This document shows positions 51,001 through 59,483 of a stretch of DNA of 64,000 nucleotides, in pieces. Each line of letters opens with the position of its first letter. Positions within the stretch are counted from its first letter, which is position 1. Source of the DNA: Pseudomonas capeferrum (GTDB lineage Bacteria > Pseudomonadota > Gammaproteobacteria > Pseudomonadales > Pseudomonadaceae); the NCBI RefSeq assembly GCF_000731675.1, contig NZ_JMIT01000001.1:1983526-2047525 (forward strand), read 5' to 3'. Made by a program: the position numbers and the translations under genes. The notes beneath the pieces are model-generated. The model worked only from the letters and a program-made list of their open reading frames with translations. It made no database searches and was not told the origin of the DNA.

Positions 51001-52059
51001 TACATGCTGAAACAGCTGCCCTTCGATCGCCTGGCTGCGGCCATCGAGCTGGACTGTCTGGCTGTTGGTATGGGTCTGCAACAAACGTTGCAGTGTCTGG
51101 CTGAAGGCGCACCGGTCGCGCTCGCTGACGAAGCGCTGAATGAAGGCAGGATAGCCATCCTGCCGGCACCTTTGGCCCAGGGCCTGCCACAGGTCATCCC
51201 AGCAATCATAACGTTGCAACGCACCATGAACATCATACGGCACCCACAGCACCACCCCCTCGAGCGGTGCGCTCGGCAGCCCCTCCTGGCGCGCTTCGAA
51301 CGCCACCATCCCGCGCATCAACTTGCCCAGCAGGCGCAGCTCGAAGGGCAGCAAACGGGTTGGGTCGGACGCCACCACGGCAACTTCCGCAATGACCGGC
51401 AGGCATTGCAAGTACGTGCGCTCATCGATTTCACCTTTGGCTGCCGCCAGGCGCACGTCGGCCTCCAGGTTGGCGCGGGCGCTTTCTTCGAGCAATGCGG
51501 CTACCTGCGTACCCGGCACGCCCGGCGCCAGCAGTATGGATTCAAGATGCCCCTGGTACTGCCCCCCGACATCCACGCTTCGGCATAGCGCAACGTAGGT
51601 TTGCGGGTCAAGCGCCTGCACCGTGCCTTCAGCGTCAACAATCACCTGGGTCTGCAGCGAGCCTGCGGGCGCGGCTTCCTGTTCGGCGAAGTTGTGCAGC
51701 GCAGCAACCAGCAACGTCACCTCGCTGACCTCGGTCTGCGACTGGCCCAACCCGCCAGGTACGGTAGACGAACCAGGAAGGATGGTGGTGCGCCGCAACT
51801 TCACCTGCCGCACATCAAGCCCAGGCACCTGTCGCTCGCTCAATGCCTGGTCAAGCAACGCCTCGGCGAAGGTATCCAACGGGGTAACGCGGGAAAACAG
51901 CGTCGCCAGCCTGTGCTGGGTGCGCTGTTGGTGCTGCAGGCTTGTCCGCAACTTGTCCAGCTGATCGAGTGAGGCCGTGCTGAGCCAGGTGGGTAATAGG
52001 CTGGCGATGAGGGTGTCGGTGAGATTGGGTTGCTGCGATGGCGTGGTCATGGGCGGCAT
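48001..52059 (-). CDS. Giant DUF6543-LRR protein without NEL domain
   Basis: This protein has 1,352 residues and belongs to the same family as the neighbours at 42663 and 13231. The N-terminal region has hydrophobic LGLASLFVPVLGLPLLGIA and the RLGDGRLGYPLSG block. About 14 leucine-rich repeats fill residues 986-1320. The chain ends soon after (DTLSQRG), with no NEL domain. It lies 100 bases upstream of the next LRR gene on the same strand, so the two may be co-transcribed. An in-frame ATG three codons downstream (52050) is an alternative start. Confidence 0.82.
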   Translation of the reverse strand: MPPMTTPSQQPNLTDTLIASLLPTWLSTASLDQLDKLRTSLQHQQRTQHRLATLFSRVTPLDTFAEALLDQALSERQVPGLDVRQVKLRRTTILPGSSTVPGGLGQSQTEVSEVTLLVAALHNFAEQEAAPAGSLQTQVIVDAEGTVQALDPQTYVALCRSVDVGGQYQGHLESILLAPGVPGTQVAALLEESARANLEADVRLAAAKGEIDERTYLQCLPVIAEVAVVASDPTRLLPFELRLLGKLMRGMVAFEARQEGLPSAPLEGVVLWVPYDVHGALQRYDCWDDLWQALGQRCRQDGYPAFIQRFVSERDRCAFSQTLQRLLQTHTNSQTVQLDGRSQAIEGQLFQHVRQVRIDTLLDDVCVLATPTAKANQAERERRMGDYASAGLDLLGLASLFVPVLGLPLLGIAAVQASHEVYEGYADWQLKDREGALNHLWGVAENLAAGVALASIGLVAGRLIERSAYVDALMPVLTENHGLRLIDAALPGYALPDGGLAVGERAEVVGQMRLRTHLATYQVVEDAKGAGLRIRHPSRAQAYSPLLDGNGEGGWRHQLETPQYWQGSTQLMQRLNSAWAALEPLTAEHVMRITGFDEARLRRLHLEHAPAPARLQDAVQRYQLHAQHPALHGDAFELHLSGLQAPAEPAERVLRRDFPGLTPRGAREITQRAGPEVIEAMNSSQRVPLALATEARWLLRDCRLDRACAGFYQAAAVNADTERLALGLIAEAAPWPQTVRVELRSERLDGDLLAQSGAQDASQVRYIVRRGQGYQALHESGAPLPSASENDSLCQALWWHLDEAQKQVLGEGVATAEQLGHTLAIRAGEPRERAATLLGMAPAEGAVRPPVRLGDGRLGYPLSGGDASRPLRGQVFTTADLRARQSIRTGLHQLFTHRSARDVMWLAMQLEQRPGRTVWTAFSDLARQVERLDLSLRGWRGQATPENYHRRQRVGQLIREAWEPDFYGPGGVEELVVRNEPVEGLPLLPADIQFGNLHRLCLSNLRLTSLEDDFLGRFTQLRSLRLSGNKLTAVPGLSGLRRLISLDLQHNRLTTVDGVQPMSSLTQLILNDNEVSEVPGLATLTRLTRLDLRRNRLTALEGVEGLTLLTQLDLSDNLLSGLPDQIHRLIRLQYLNLSNNRFTSLPAGVERMVGLTKLNLAGNRLDQLPEALGGLSRLLQLHVAENRLVNVPAAIGNLTSLEILNLRGNQLTAIPEGLERLRQLTELYLGDNQIVIDVSGGQRLEAFSALRTFSLNGNPIGMIPPLRNLDHLAHLSLRSTGLREFPLAFLEHHPQLYVDLADNLIVELSERALIWIRQHPNRLNINNNPLDEHVLARWRAARVQFDTLSQRG

Positions 52060-52288
52060 TTTCCGGTTGGAGGTTCAGCCCGCAGCTAAACAGCGGTGCG
52101 CCGGGCAGCCGCACTACTTAAGTCAACCAGGGCGGCAATCGATGGATTGCCCGCGACTTGATCACGGTCACCCCCGCCATTCGTGACTACAAGTCAAATG
52201 ACCTTCGCCCAGACCCGCCTTAATCATTTCACCTGAACCCCGCACACTGCTGCCCACTCGAACAGTCTCACTCAACAGGAGCACCTCC

Positions 52289-53092
52289 ATGAGCATTCCC
52301 TCTTTCGGCCTGGGCACCTTCCGCCTTACCGGCCAAGCCGTCATCGACTCGGTCAGCTCGGCACTGCAACTGGGCTACCGCGCCATCGACACCGCACAGA
52401 TCTACAAGAACGAAGCCGACGTGGGCCAGGCCATTGCCGAAAGCGGCGTGGCGCGCAGCGAGCTGTTCATCACCACCAAGATCTGGGTCGACAACTATGC
52501 AGCCGACAAACTGATCCCCAGCCTGCGCGAAAGCCTGGCCAAACTGCGCACCGACTATGTCGACTTGTTGCTGATCCACTGGCCCGCACCGGGCAATGGC
52601 ATCGAGCTGCCCGAATACATGACTGCACTGGCTGAGGCCAAGGCGCTGGGCCTGACCCGCCAGATCGGTGTGTCCAACTTCAACATCGACCTGGCCCGCC
52701 AGGCCATCGAAGTGGTGGGCAAGGGCGAAATCGCCACCAACCAGATCGAGCTCAGCCCTTATCTGCAAAACAGCGCGCTGAGCGCTTTCCTCAAGGAACA
52801 GGGCATCACCGTCACCTCCTACATGACCCTGGCCTATGGCAAGGTCCTGAAGGACCCGCTGCTGGCCGAAATCGCCGCCAAGCACAAAGCCACCGTCGCG
52901 CAGGTCGCGCTGGCCTGGGCCCTGCAACTGGGTTATGCGGTAATCCCGTCCTCCACCAAGCGCGAAAACCTGGCCAGCAACCTGCTCGCCCGTGACCTGC
53001 ACCTGGATACCGACGACATGGCGCGCATTGCCACCCTCGAGCGCAATGGCCGCGAAGTCAGCCCCGACGGCCTGGCGCCGCACTGGGACTGA
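52289..53092 (+). CDS. dkgB: Aldo/keto reductase, DkgB-like
   Basis: This 267-residue NADPH-dependent reductase is equal in length to E. coli DkgB and very similar to it throughout. The catalytic tetrad is Asp34, Tyr39 (AIDTAQIY), Lys64 (TTKIW) and His97 (LIHW). The coenzyme site has [11 protein letters not shown]. It reduces 2,5-diketogluconate and, more generally, small aldehydes such as methylglyoxal. An AGGAG site lies upstream. Confidence 0.92.
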   Translation: MSIPSFGLGTFRLTGQAVIDSVSSALQLGYRAIDTAQIYKNEADVGQAIAESGVARSELFITTKIWVDNYAADKLIPSLRESLAKLRTDYVDLLLIHWPAPGNGIELPEYMTALAEAKALGLTRQIGVSNFNIDLARQAIEVVGKGEIATNQIELSPYLQNSALSAFLKEQGITVTSYMTLAYGKVLKDPLLAEIAAKHKATVAQVALAWALQLGYAVIPSSTKRENLASNLLARDLHLDTDDMARIATLERNGREVSPDGLAPHWD

Positions 53093-53254
53093 GCCGGCTG
53101 AACCTGGGTTGCGCTACGGTGCCAGAACTCGATATTACCTCGTACAGCGCATTGTTCCGCAGCCCGCAACTATGAAGTGTCAAACGCCCCCATTCCCCTC
53201 ACCAGACTCGGTGACTACTCTGAAGAGGTGCAAATCACCTCAGGAGTGCCTACG

Positions 53255-53719
53255 ATGCCCCGCCCACCGCTGCCCCCCTTCACCCGCGAAACCGCCATCG
53301 AAAAAGTCCGCCTCGCCGAAGACGGCTGGAACAGCCGCGACGCGGCCAAGGTGGCCCTCGCCTACACGCCCGATACGGTGTGGCGTAACCGCGTCGAGTT
53401 CCCCCGTGGCCGGGCCGAGGTGCAGGCCTTTCTGACACGCAAGTGGAACCATGAGCTGGAGTATCGCCTGATCAAGGAGCTGTGGGCCTTCACCGGCAAC
53501 CGCATTGCCGTGCGTTACGCCTACGAGTACCACGATGACAGCGGCCAATGGTTCCGCGCGTATGGTAACGAGAACTGGGAGTTCGCCGACGATGGCCTGA
53601 TGCACAACCGCCATTCGAGTATCAATGAGCAACCCATAGCCGAAGCGGATCGCAAGTTCCACTGGCCCCTGGGCCGGCGCCCGGACGATCACCCTGGCCT
53701 CAGTGACCTGGGGCTCTGA
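53255..53719 (+). CDS. DUF1348 (NTF2-like) protein
   Basis: This 154-residue soluble protein is a single NTF2-like fold. Its typical text is [26 protein letters not shown], then [19 protein letters not shown] and [14 protein letters not shown]. Members are often detoxification or uncharacterised small enzymes. AGGAG lies 8 bases before the ATG. It converges on the histidine kinase with a 14-base gap. Confidence 0.85.
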   Translation: MPRPPLPPFTRETAIEKVRLAEDGWNSRDAAKVALAYTPDTVWRNRVEFPRGRAEVQAFLTRKWNHELEYRLIKELWAFTGNRIAVRYAYEYHDDSGQWFRAYGNENWEFADDGLMHNRHSSINEQPIAEADRKFHWPLGRRPDDHPGLSDLGL

Positions 53720-53733
53720 GCACGGCGGCCCGG

Positions 53734-55089
53734 TCAACCGACAGGCAGTGTGACCCTGACCTCGAGCCCGCCACCCTGGCGGTTGCTCAGGGTCACGCTG
53801 CCGCCCTGCTCCAGCACGATGGCGCGCGCCGCCGGCAAGCCAAGGCCCACCCCGCCGGTGTCCTTGTTGCGCGAGCCTTCGATGCGGTAGAACGGCTCAA
53901 AAACGCGCGCCTGGAGCGGCTCAGCAATGCCCGGCCCTCGGTCAAGCACCGCAATGACGAGGTGCTCGTCAGCAACGTGCAGCTGCACGGTCGGCTCACA
54001 GCCGTACTTCACTGCGTTGTCGATCAGGTTCACCACCACCCGTTTGATGCCGATGGGCCGGCCCGTATAGACGCAGCGGCGCGGGCCGCTGAGGCGGATG
54101 TCCATGCCTGCATCCCTGAAGTCATCCACCACCGTTGACAGCAATTCACCCAGGTCGAACGCCGTGCTCGGCTCCAGCCGCGCATCGTCACGGAAGAACT
54201 GCAGTGCGGCGTCGACCATCGCCTGCATCTCGTCCACGTCCTTGAACAACTTGGCCTGCAGTTCACTGTCCTCGATGAACTCGGCGCGCAGGCGCATGCG
54301 GGTCAGCGGGGCGCGCAGGTCATGGGAGATGGCGGCGAGCATTTGCGTGCGGTCGTCGAGAAAGTGCTTGAGCTGGGCCTGCGTGGCGTTGAAGGCAAGG
54401 ATGGCCTGGCGCAAGTCGTAAGGGCCGACTACCGGTATCGGTGGCGCGTTGAAGTCCTTGCCAAAGCGCCGCGCCCCTTCGGCGAAACGCTCCAGAGGCT
54501 GGGCGAGGTAACGCGTGGCAAGCAGCGCCAAGGCCAGGCTGGAGGCAATCATCAACGCCAGAATGATCAGGTTGCGCGGCAGTTCATCCAGCCCCCAGCT
54601 GCGGTCGCTCGCGCGATACAGCAGCCACGACTTGTCCGACAGTTCGATCAGCAAGGCATACCCACGCTGCTGCGCCTGCGCGGGAAGATCCTGCGGTCCG
54701 AAGACCTCGATCTGCGCATCCGGGCGCTTCAACAGCGCACGCAAGGTCGGCGCGCCTTCGCGAAATTCGCTATCGGCCAGGGTCGGCAACCCAGCGTCGG
54801 CATGCCGCCGCAGCCATTGCACGCTGTAGGCCGCATCACCCGCTGCGCTGGCCAGGGCCGGCCGCTGCGCCGCAGGCGCGGCGTCGATCATGCGGGCGAC
54901 CGAGGCAACCTTGTCGATCAGGCCGCTTTCCAGCAACGGCGGTTGCGCCCACACACTGAGCAGCACACTGAACAGCCACTTGAGCAGCAGCAGGCTAAGC
55001 ATGGCAGCCAGGGTGGTGAGTGCAATCCAGCGGGCGATGGTGACCCGCGGCCGCGGCAGCGCCTTGCGCACCCAGGCAAGCGGGCTCAT
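53734..55089 (-). CDS. Sensor histidine kinase
   Basis: This 451-residue membrane kinase has transmembrane segments at about 21-48 and 172-192, flanking a periplasmic sensor domain. A HAMP-like linker is followed by the phosphorylated His256 in AAISHDLRAPLTRMRL. The ATP-binding domain has NLIDNAVKYG, DRGPGI and GGVGLGLPAA. It overlaps the regulator by four bases (ATGA). Its signal is unknown; divergence from mlaA hints at envelope stress (inference). Confidence 0.9.
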   Translation of the reverse strand: MSPLAWVRKALPRPRVTIARWIALTTLAAMLSLLLLKWLFSVLLSVWAQPPLLESGLIDKVASVARMIDAAPAAQRPALASAAGDAAYSVQWLRRHADAGLPTLADSEFREGAPTLRALLKRPDAQIEVFGPQDLPAQAQQRGYALLIELSDKSWLLYRASDRSWGLDELPRNLIILALMIASSLALALLATRYLAQPLERFAEGARRFGKDFNAPPIPVVGPYDLRQAILAFNATQAQLKHFLDDRTQMLAAISHDLRAPLTRMRLRAEFIEDSELQAKLFKDVDEMQAMVDAALQFFRDDARLEPSTAFDLGELLSTVVDDFRDAGMDIRLSGPRRCVYTGRPIGIKRVVVNLIDNAVKYGCEPTVQLHVADEHLVIAVLDRGPGIAEPLQARVFEPFYRIEGSRNKDTGGVGLGLPAARAIVLEQGGSVTLSNRQGGGLEVRVTLPVG

Positions 55090-55796
55090 CGTTTGTTCAC
55101 GCCGGCGCTGAACAGGTAGCCGACGTTGCGCAAGGTGCGGATCAGCGGCTCGCAGTCGTCATCGCGCTCAAGCTTGCGCCGCAGCCGGCTCACCTGCACA
55201 TCGATGCTTCGATCATAGGCTTCGTGCGCTTCACCCCGCGCCAGGTCCAGCAATTGCTGGCGGCTGAGCACGCGCCTGGGGTGCTCGGCAAACACCAGCA
55301 GCAGTTCGAATTCGCCCGTGGACAAGGGGATCAGCACGCCCTCTGGCGAGCGCAACTCACGGCGCAGTACCTCCAGTTGCCAGCCCGAGAACTCAAGTAC
55401 CGTACGCACGTCAGCGGGTGGGCTGCTCGCACTTTCGCCTGCCCGGCGCAGCACCGCCCGCACCCTGGCCAACAGCTCACGGGCAGCGAACGGCTTGGTC
55501 AGGTAGTCGTCCGCGCCCAGCTCCAGCCCGACCACACGGTCGCTCAGCTCGCCCATGGCGGTGAGCATGATCACCGCCATCTTGTATTCGGCACGCAAGC
55601 GCTGGCACAGCACCAGGCCGCTATCGCCCGGCAGCATCACATCAAGAATGACCAGGTCTGGCACCCGCCGTTCGAGCGCCTGCCAAAGGCCTTTGCCATC
55701 ACTGGCCACATCGACTTCGTAACCATGCTGACGGAGAAACTTCTGCAGCAGGTCGAGTACTTCGACATCATCGTCGACAATCAGCAAATGGCTCAC
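55086..55796 (-). CDS. OmpR-family response regulator
   Basis: This 236-residue regulator has receiver Asp8-10 and phosphoacceptor Asp52 in VILDVMLPGDSG. The DNA-binding domain contains LSTGEFELLLVFAEHPRRVLSRQQLL and ends RNVGYLFSAG. It is cognate to the kinase that follows and is divergent from mlaA, 168 bases away. Confidence 0.92.
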   Translation of the reverse strand: MSHLLIVDDDVEVLDLLQKFLRQHGYEVDVASDGKGLWQALERRVPDLVILDVMLPGDSGLVLCQRLRAEYKMAVIMLTAMGELSDRVVGLELGADDYLTKPFAARELLARVRAVLRRAGESASSPPADVRTVLEFSGWQLEVLRRELRSPEGVLIPLSTGEFELLLVFAEHPRRVLSRQQLLDLARGEAHEAYDRSIDVQVSRLRRKLERDDDCEPLIRTLRNVGYLFSAGVNKR

Positions 55797-55964
55797 ACCA
55801 GGGCACCGCGAACAGGGACAGTAAAGGCTTACTGTACGGCCATCGCGCAGCTGCCGTCATATATTTCAACCTGGAAACAAAGTGACAACCGCGAAGCAAT
55901 CCGGACATTCCCAGGCAATCAATCGGCCACACCATCGGCGCCAGTTCTTGTCAGGAATGCGCCC

Positions 55965-56732
55965 ATGCCCACCCTCCCCCATGCCTGGTTCTCAGCCCGC
56001 AATGCCCTACTCGCCCTGTCACTGCTCGCCGCCGCGGGCTGCAGTCAGCGGCCGCCTGCCAGTGCCTGCGGGCCTGTGGCCTATCAACTCAGCGACCCCG
56101 CCGAACCCGCCAACCGCGCCGTGTTCGCCTTCAACCGAAGTGTCGATGACTACCTGCTGGCACCCATCGCCCGTGGCTATAGCGCATTGCCTGATTTCAC
56201 CCAGCAGGGCGTGCACAACTTCGTCGCCAACTTCGGCGAGCCCAAGGTCTTTCTCAACGACCTGCTGCAAGGCAATGGCGAGCGGGCATTGACCAGCCTT
56301 GCACGCTTCACCTTCAACACGACCCTGGGCGTGGCAGGCCTGGTCGATGTGTCCGGGAAGATGGGGCTGGCCCGACACACCTCGGACTTTGGCCAGACCT
56401 TCGGTGTGTGGAACATTGCCGATGGCCCGATCGTCGAACTGCCGTTGCTCGGCACGCACAACCTGCGCGATGCAACCGGCAGGGTGCTGGGCATTGCAGT
56501 CGCGCCGTTTGGCGACAACAGCGACACGGTCGACACCCTGGGCAACGCGGCAACGGCAGGTGGGCTGGTGGATGGCCGCGCCGACGTGCTGCCGCTGACC
56601 GACAGGCTGCGCACTCAGCCAGACTACTATCAGGCCGTGCGCGACTACACTGCCCAGCAGCGTGCCGAGCGGGTGGCCGAGGGCAAAGCTGACCACCCAG
56701 CGCGCTGCCAGGGGGTGCCAGCCGATGCGTGA
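55965..56732 (+). CDS. mlaA: MlaA/VacJ outer-membrane lipoprotein
   Basis: This 255-residue lipoprotein (lipobox LLAAAGC, Cys26) removes misplaced phospholipids from the outer leaflet of the outer membrane and passes them to the Mla pathway. Family blocks include SDPAEPANRAVFAFNRSVDDYLL, NFVANFGEPKVFLNDLLQG, FGQTFGVWNI and GPIVELPLLG. The start ATG has AGGA about 9 bases upstream. It is divergent from a two-component system, an arrangement also seen in other pseudomonads. The stop overlaps the next small gene. Confidence 0.92.
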   Translation: MPTLPHAWFSARNALLALSLLAAAGCSQRPPASACGPVAYQLSDPAEPANRAVFAFNRSVDDYLLAPIARGYSALPDFTQQGVHNFVANFGEPKVFLNDLLQGNGERALTSLARFTFNTTLGVAGLVDVSGKMGLARHTSDFGQTFGVWNIADGPIVELPLLGTHNLRDATGRVLGIAVAPFGDNSDTVDTLGNAATAGGLVDGRADVLPLTDRLRTQPDYYQAVRDYTAQQRAERVAEGKADHPARCQGVPADA

Positions 56733-56967
56733 TGCGCAACCACCCGTGGTGCTGTTCAGGCGCCTGGAGAGCAACGCCCGGCAACAGTTGCTACACGAAC
56801 TGGAGGCCCGGGTCTCCGAGGATGGCCGGGACCTGATCATCAGCCGCTATCGCGAACGCTCTGGCGAGGCAGCTGCGCAGCAGCGGCACGAAGTGCACCG
56901 CCGCGTGCCCATCGCAACGCTGTTGAAGTGGATGGCCAGGGAAGGCGCAGAAGGCGAGCCATGCTGA
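56725..56967 (+). CDS. Small basic hypothetical protein coupled to mlaA
   Basis: This 80-residue protein starts MRDAQPPVVLFRRL and overlaps the mlaA stop by 8 bases. It is rich in Arg and Glu with no signal or membrane segment. I do not recognise a family. The tight overlap suggests it serves the same pathway or regulates mlaA. Confidence 0.55.
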   Translation: MRDAQPPVVLFRRLESNARQQLLHELEARVSEDGRDLIISRYRERSGEAAAQQRHEVHRRVPIATLLKWMAREGAEGEPC

Positions 56968-57100
56968 TGGCGTTTTTCAGCGCGCCATCGCGCTGACGCT
57001 GGCAACAGAATCAGGCAATCCGTCGGCTGAATCGAGTTACCCCTGCCCGGAGAGGGTCGGACATGCTGCTTGTTCCGACTCTTCACCCGAGGATCTCCCC

Positions 57101-58147
57101 ATGCACGTCATCGCCTATGGCGCCCACGCCAGCGACCAGCCCCTCGAACCGATCCGCATCACCCGTCGCGCGCCAGGCGCTGACGATGTGCAAATCGCCA
57201 TCGACTATTGCGGCATCTGTCACTCCGACCTGCACCAGGTGCGCTCCGAGTGGGAGGGCACCCGCTTCCCCTGCGTACCGGGCCACGAAATCGTCGGCCG
57301 GGTGACTGCCGTGGGTGAGCATGTCAAAGGCTTCAAGGCCGGCGACCTGGTCGGTGTCGGCTGCATCGTCGACAGTTGCAAACACTGCGCCGACTGTGAC
57401 GCGGGCCTGGAAAACTACTGCAACGGCATGATCGGTACCTACAACTTCGCCACGCCCGACGAACCCGGCTGGACCCTGGGCGGCTACTCGCAACAGATTG
57501 TCGTGCATGCGCGCTATGTGCTGCGCGTACGCCATCCGCAAGCGCAACTGGCGGCCGTGGCGCCACTGCTGTGCGCCGGTATCACCACGTATTCCCCGCT
57601 GCGCCACTGGGGCGCTGGGCCGGGCAAGAAGGTCGGCGTGGTTGGCATCGGTGGCTTGGGGCACATGGGCATCAAGCTGGCCCATGCCATGGGCGCGCAT
57701 GTGGTGGCCTTCACCACGTCCGAGTCCAAGCGTGAAGCGGCGCTGGCGTTGGGCGCCGATGAAGTGGTGGTGTCGCGCGACGCCAACGCAATGGCAGCGC
57801 ACCGCCTGTCATTCGACTTCATCCTCAACACTGTCGCGGCGCCGCATGAGTTGGATGCATTCCTGGTGCTGCTCAAGCGCGATGGCACGCTGGGCCTGGT
57901 GGGGGCGCCTGCTACGGCGCATCCATCACCGAACGTATTCAACCTGATCATGAAGCGCCGAGCGATTGCCGGGTCGATGATCGGCGGTATCGCCGAAACC
58001 CAGGAGATGCTCGACTTCTGCGCCGAGCATGGGATCGTTGCCGACATCGAGCTGATCCGGGCCGATCAGATCAATGAAAGTTATGAGCGGATGCTCAAAG
58101 GCGATGTGAAGTACCGCTTCGTGATCGACAACGCCACCTTGGCCTGA
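57101..58147 (+). CDS. Zinc alcohol dehydrogenase, YahK/CAD-like
   Basis: This 348-residue medium-chain dehydrogenase/reductase has catalytic zinc site Cys40, His62 and Glu63 (CGICHSD, GHEIVGRV). The structural zinc ligands are Cys93, Cys96, Cys99 and Cys107. The NADP(H) site is GIGGLGHMGIKLA. Pattern and length fit cinnamyl-alcohol or YahK-type aldehyde reductases that detoxify aldehydes. Confidence 0.9.
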   Translation: MHVIAYGAHASDQPLEPIRITRRAPGADDVQIAIDYCGICHSDLHQVRSEWEGTRFPCVPGHEIVGRVTAVGEHVKGFKAGDLVGVGCIVDSCKHCADCDAGLENYCNGMIGTYNFATPDEPGWTLGGYSQQIVVHARYVLRVRHPQAQLAAVAPLLCAGITTYSPLRHWGAGPGKKVGVVGIGGLGHMGIKLAHAMGAHVVAFTTSESKREAALALGADEVVVSRDANAMAAHRLSFDFILNTVAAPHELDAFLVLLKRDGTLGLVGAPATAHPSPNVFNLIMKRRAIAGSMIGGIAETQEMLDFCAEHGIVADIELIRADQINESYERMLKGDVKYRFVIDNATLA

Positions 58148-58318
58148 CCCACTACGCCCGCCGAGCAGCCCCAGGGTTCTGGTTCCCATCGTCGGCGCCG
58201 CCGCCATCGCGGCGGGCCAGCGTTGGCTTGGCACCCGCAGCAACAGGCTATGTGCATCACTCCAGCACGCAACCGGTGTACAGTAACCCCACAACAAAGC
58301 CCGTCAAGGAGCCCGGCG

Positions 58319-59467
58319 ATGACCGTGACGCTGTCCCCCCTGCAGATCGACTGCGATTTTGATTCCGGCAACATCCAGGTACTGGATGCCAGCAACCCTG
58401 CCCAGGTGCACCTGGCCATCCGCCCGGACACCCACAGCGGCCACTTCCAGTGGTTTCACTTCAAGGTCAGCGGGCTGACACCGGGGCAGGTCCATCGCTT
58501 CAGCCTGGATAACGCCTCCGAATCCTCGTACAAGCAGGCCTGGGCCGGCTACAACGCGGTGGCCTCCTACGACCAGCAGGCCTGGTTCCGCGTACCCAGC
58601 CAGTTCGATGGCAAGGCCTTGTCGTTCGAGCTGAACGCTGAGCACGAACAGGTCTGGTTCGCCTACTTCCAACCTTACCCTCGCGCCCGCCACAACCAAC
58701 TGATCGAACGCGCACGGCAAATTCCGGGGGTCGAGCTGCTGGCCAGCGGCCGCAGCGTGCAGGGCCGTGACATCCCCTTGCTGCGTGCCGGCAACGGCGC
58801 ACCCGGCAAACGCAAGCTGTGGCTGATCGCCCAACAGCACCCGGGCGAACACATGGCCGAGTGGTTCATGGAGGGCGTGATCGACCGCCTGCAAGCAAAC
58901 GATGACAAGGTGCGGCAACTCCTGGAAAAAGCCGACCTGTACCTGATCCCCAACATGAACCCGGACGGTGCCTTCCTCGGGCATCTGCGCACCAATTTCA
59001 AAGGCAAGGACCTCAACCGCGCCTGGCAGGACGCCAGCGTCGAACTCAGCCCCGAGGTATTCTTTGCCCAGGCGCAGATGAAGCAGTACGGCGTGGATGC
59101 ATTCATCGATGTGCATGGGGATGAAGAAATCCCCCACGTGTTCACCGCAGCGTGTGAAGGCAACCCCGGTTACACGCCACGCCTGGCGAAGCTGGAGGAA
59201 CAGTTCCGTAGCACGCTGTGCAGCGTGACGCCGGACTTCCAGACCGTGCATGGCTACACGCGCGATGAGCCTGGGCAGGCCAATACCACGCTGGCGTGCA
59301 ATGCCGTAGGGATGGCCCATGACTGCCTGTCACTGACGCTGGAGATGCCGTTCAAGGACCATGACGATGCGCCCGATCCGGTTGCCGGGTGGTCGGGGGC
59401 GCGGTCGAAGGCATTGGCCGGGGCTGTGCTGGAGACGTTGCTGAAAATGGTTGACGACCTGCGTTGA
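58319..59467 (+). CDS. M14 metallocarboxypeptidase, cytosolic CCP/Nna1-like
   Basis: This 382-residue protein lacks a signal peptide. An N-terminal beta domain (about 1-120) precedes the M14 catalytic domain. The zinc ligands are His174 and Glu177 (QQHPGEHMAEW) and His266 (DVHGDEEIPHVF). The general base is Glu342 (LTLEMPFKDH). This layout matches the cytosolic carboxypeptidase (CCP) branch, which in eukaryotes trims glutamate from tubulin. The bacterial substrate is unknown. AAGGAG precedes the ATG. Confidence 0.85.
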   Translation: MTVTLSPLQIDCDFDSGNIQVLDASNPAQVHLAIRPDTHSGHFQWFHFKVSGLTPGQVHRFSLDNASESSYKQAWAGYNAVASYDQQAWFRVPSQFDGKALSFELNAEHEQVWFAYFQPYPRARHNQLIERARQIPGVELLASGRSVQGRDIPLLRAGNGAPGKRKLWLIAQQHPGEHMAEWFMEGVIDRLQANDDKVRQLLEKADLYLIPNMNPDGAFLGHLRTNFKGKDLNRAWQDASVELSPEVFFAQAQMKQYGVDAFIDVHGDEEIPHVFTAACEGNPGYTPRLAKLEEQFRSTLCSVTPDFQTVHGYTRDEPGQANTTLACNAVGMAHDCLSLTLEMPFKDHDDAPDPVAGWSGARSKALAGAVLETLLKMVDDLR

Positions 59468-59483
59468 TCGCAAGGGCCGACCG

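Noticed and set aside
42663..52059. Possibility that the two LRR genes are one gene split by a frameshift
   Set aside because: Each has its own start and its own complete DUF6543 N-terminus, and 100 bases separate them, so they are tandem paralogues.
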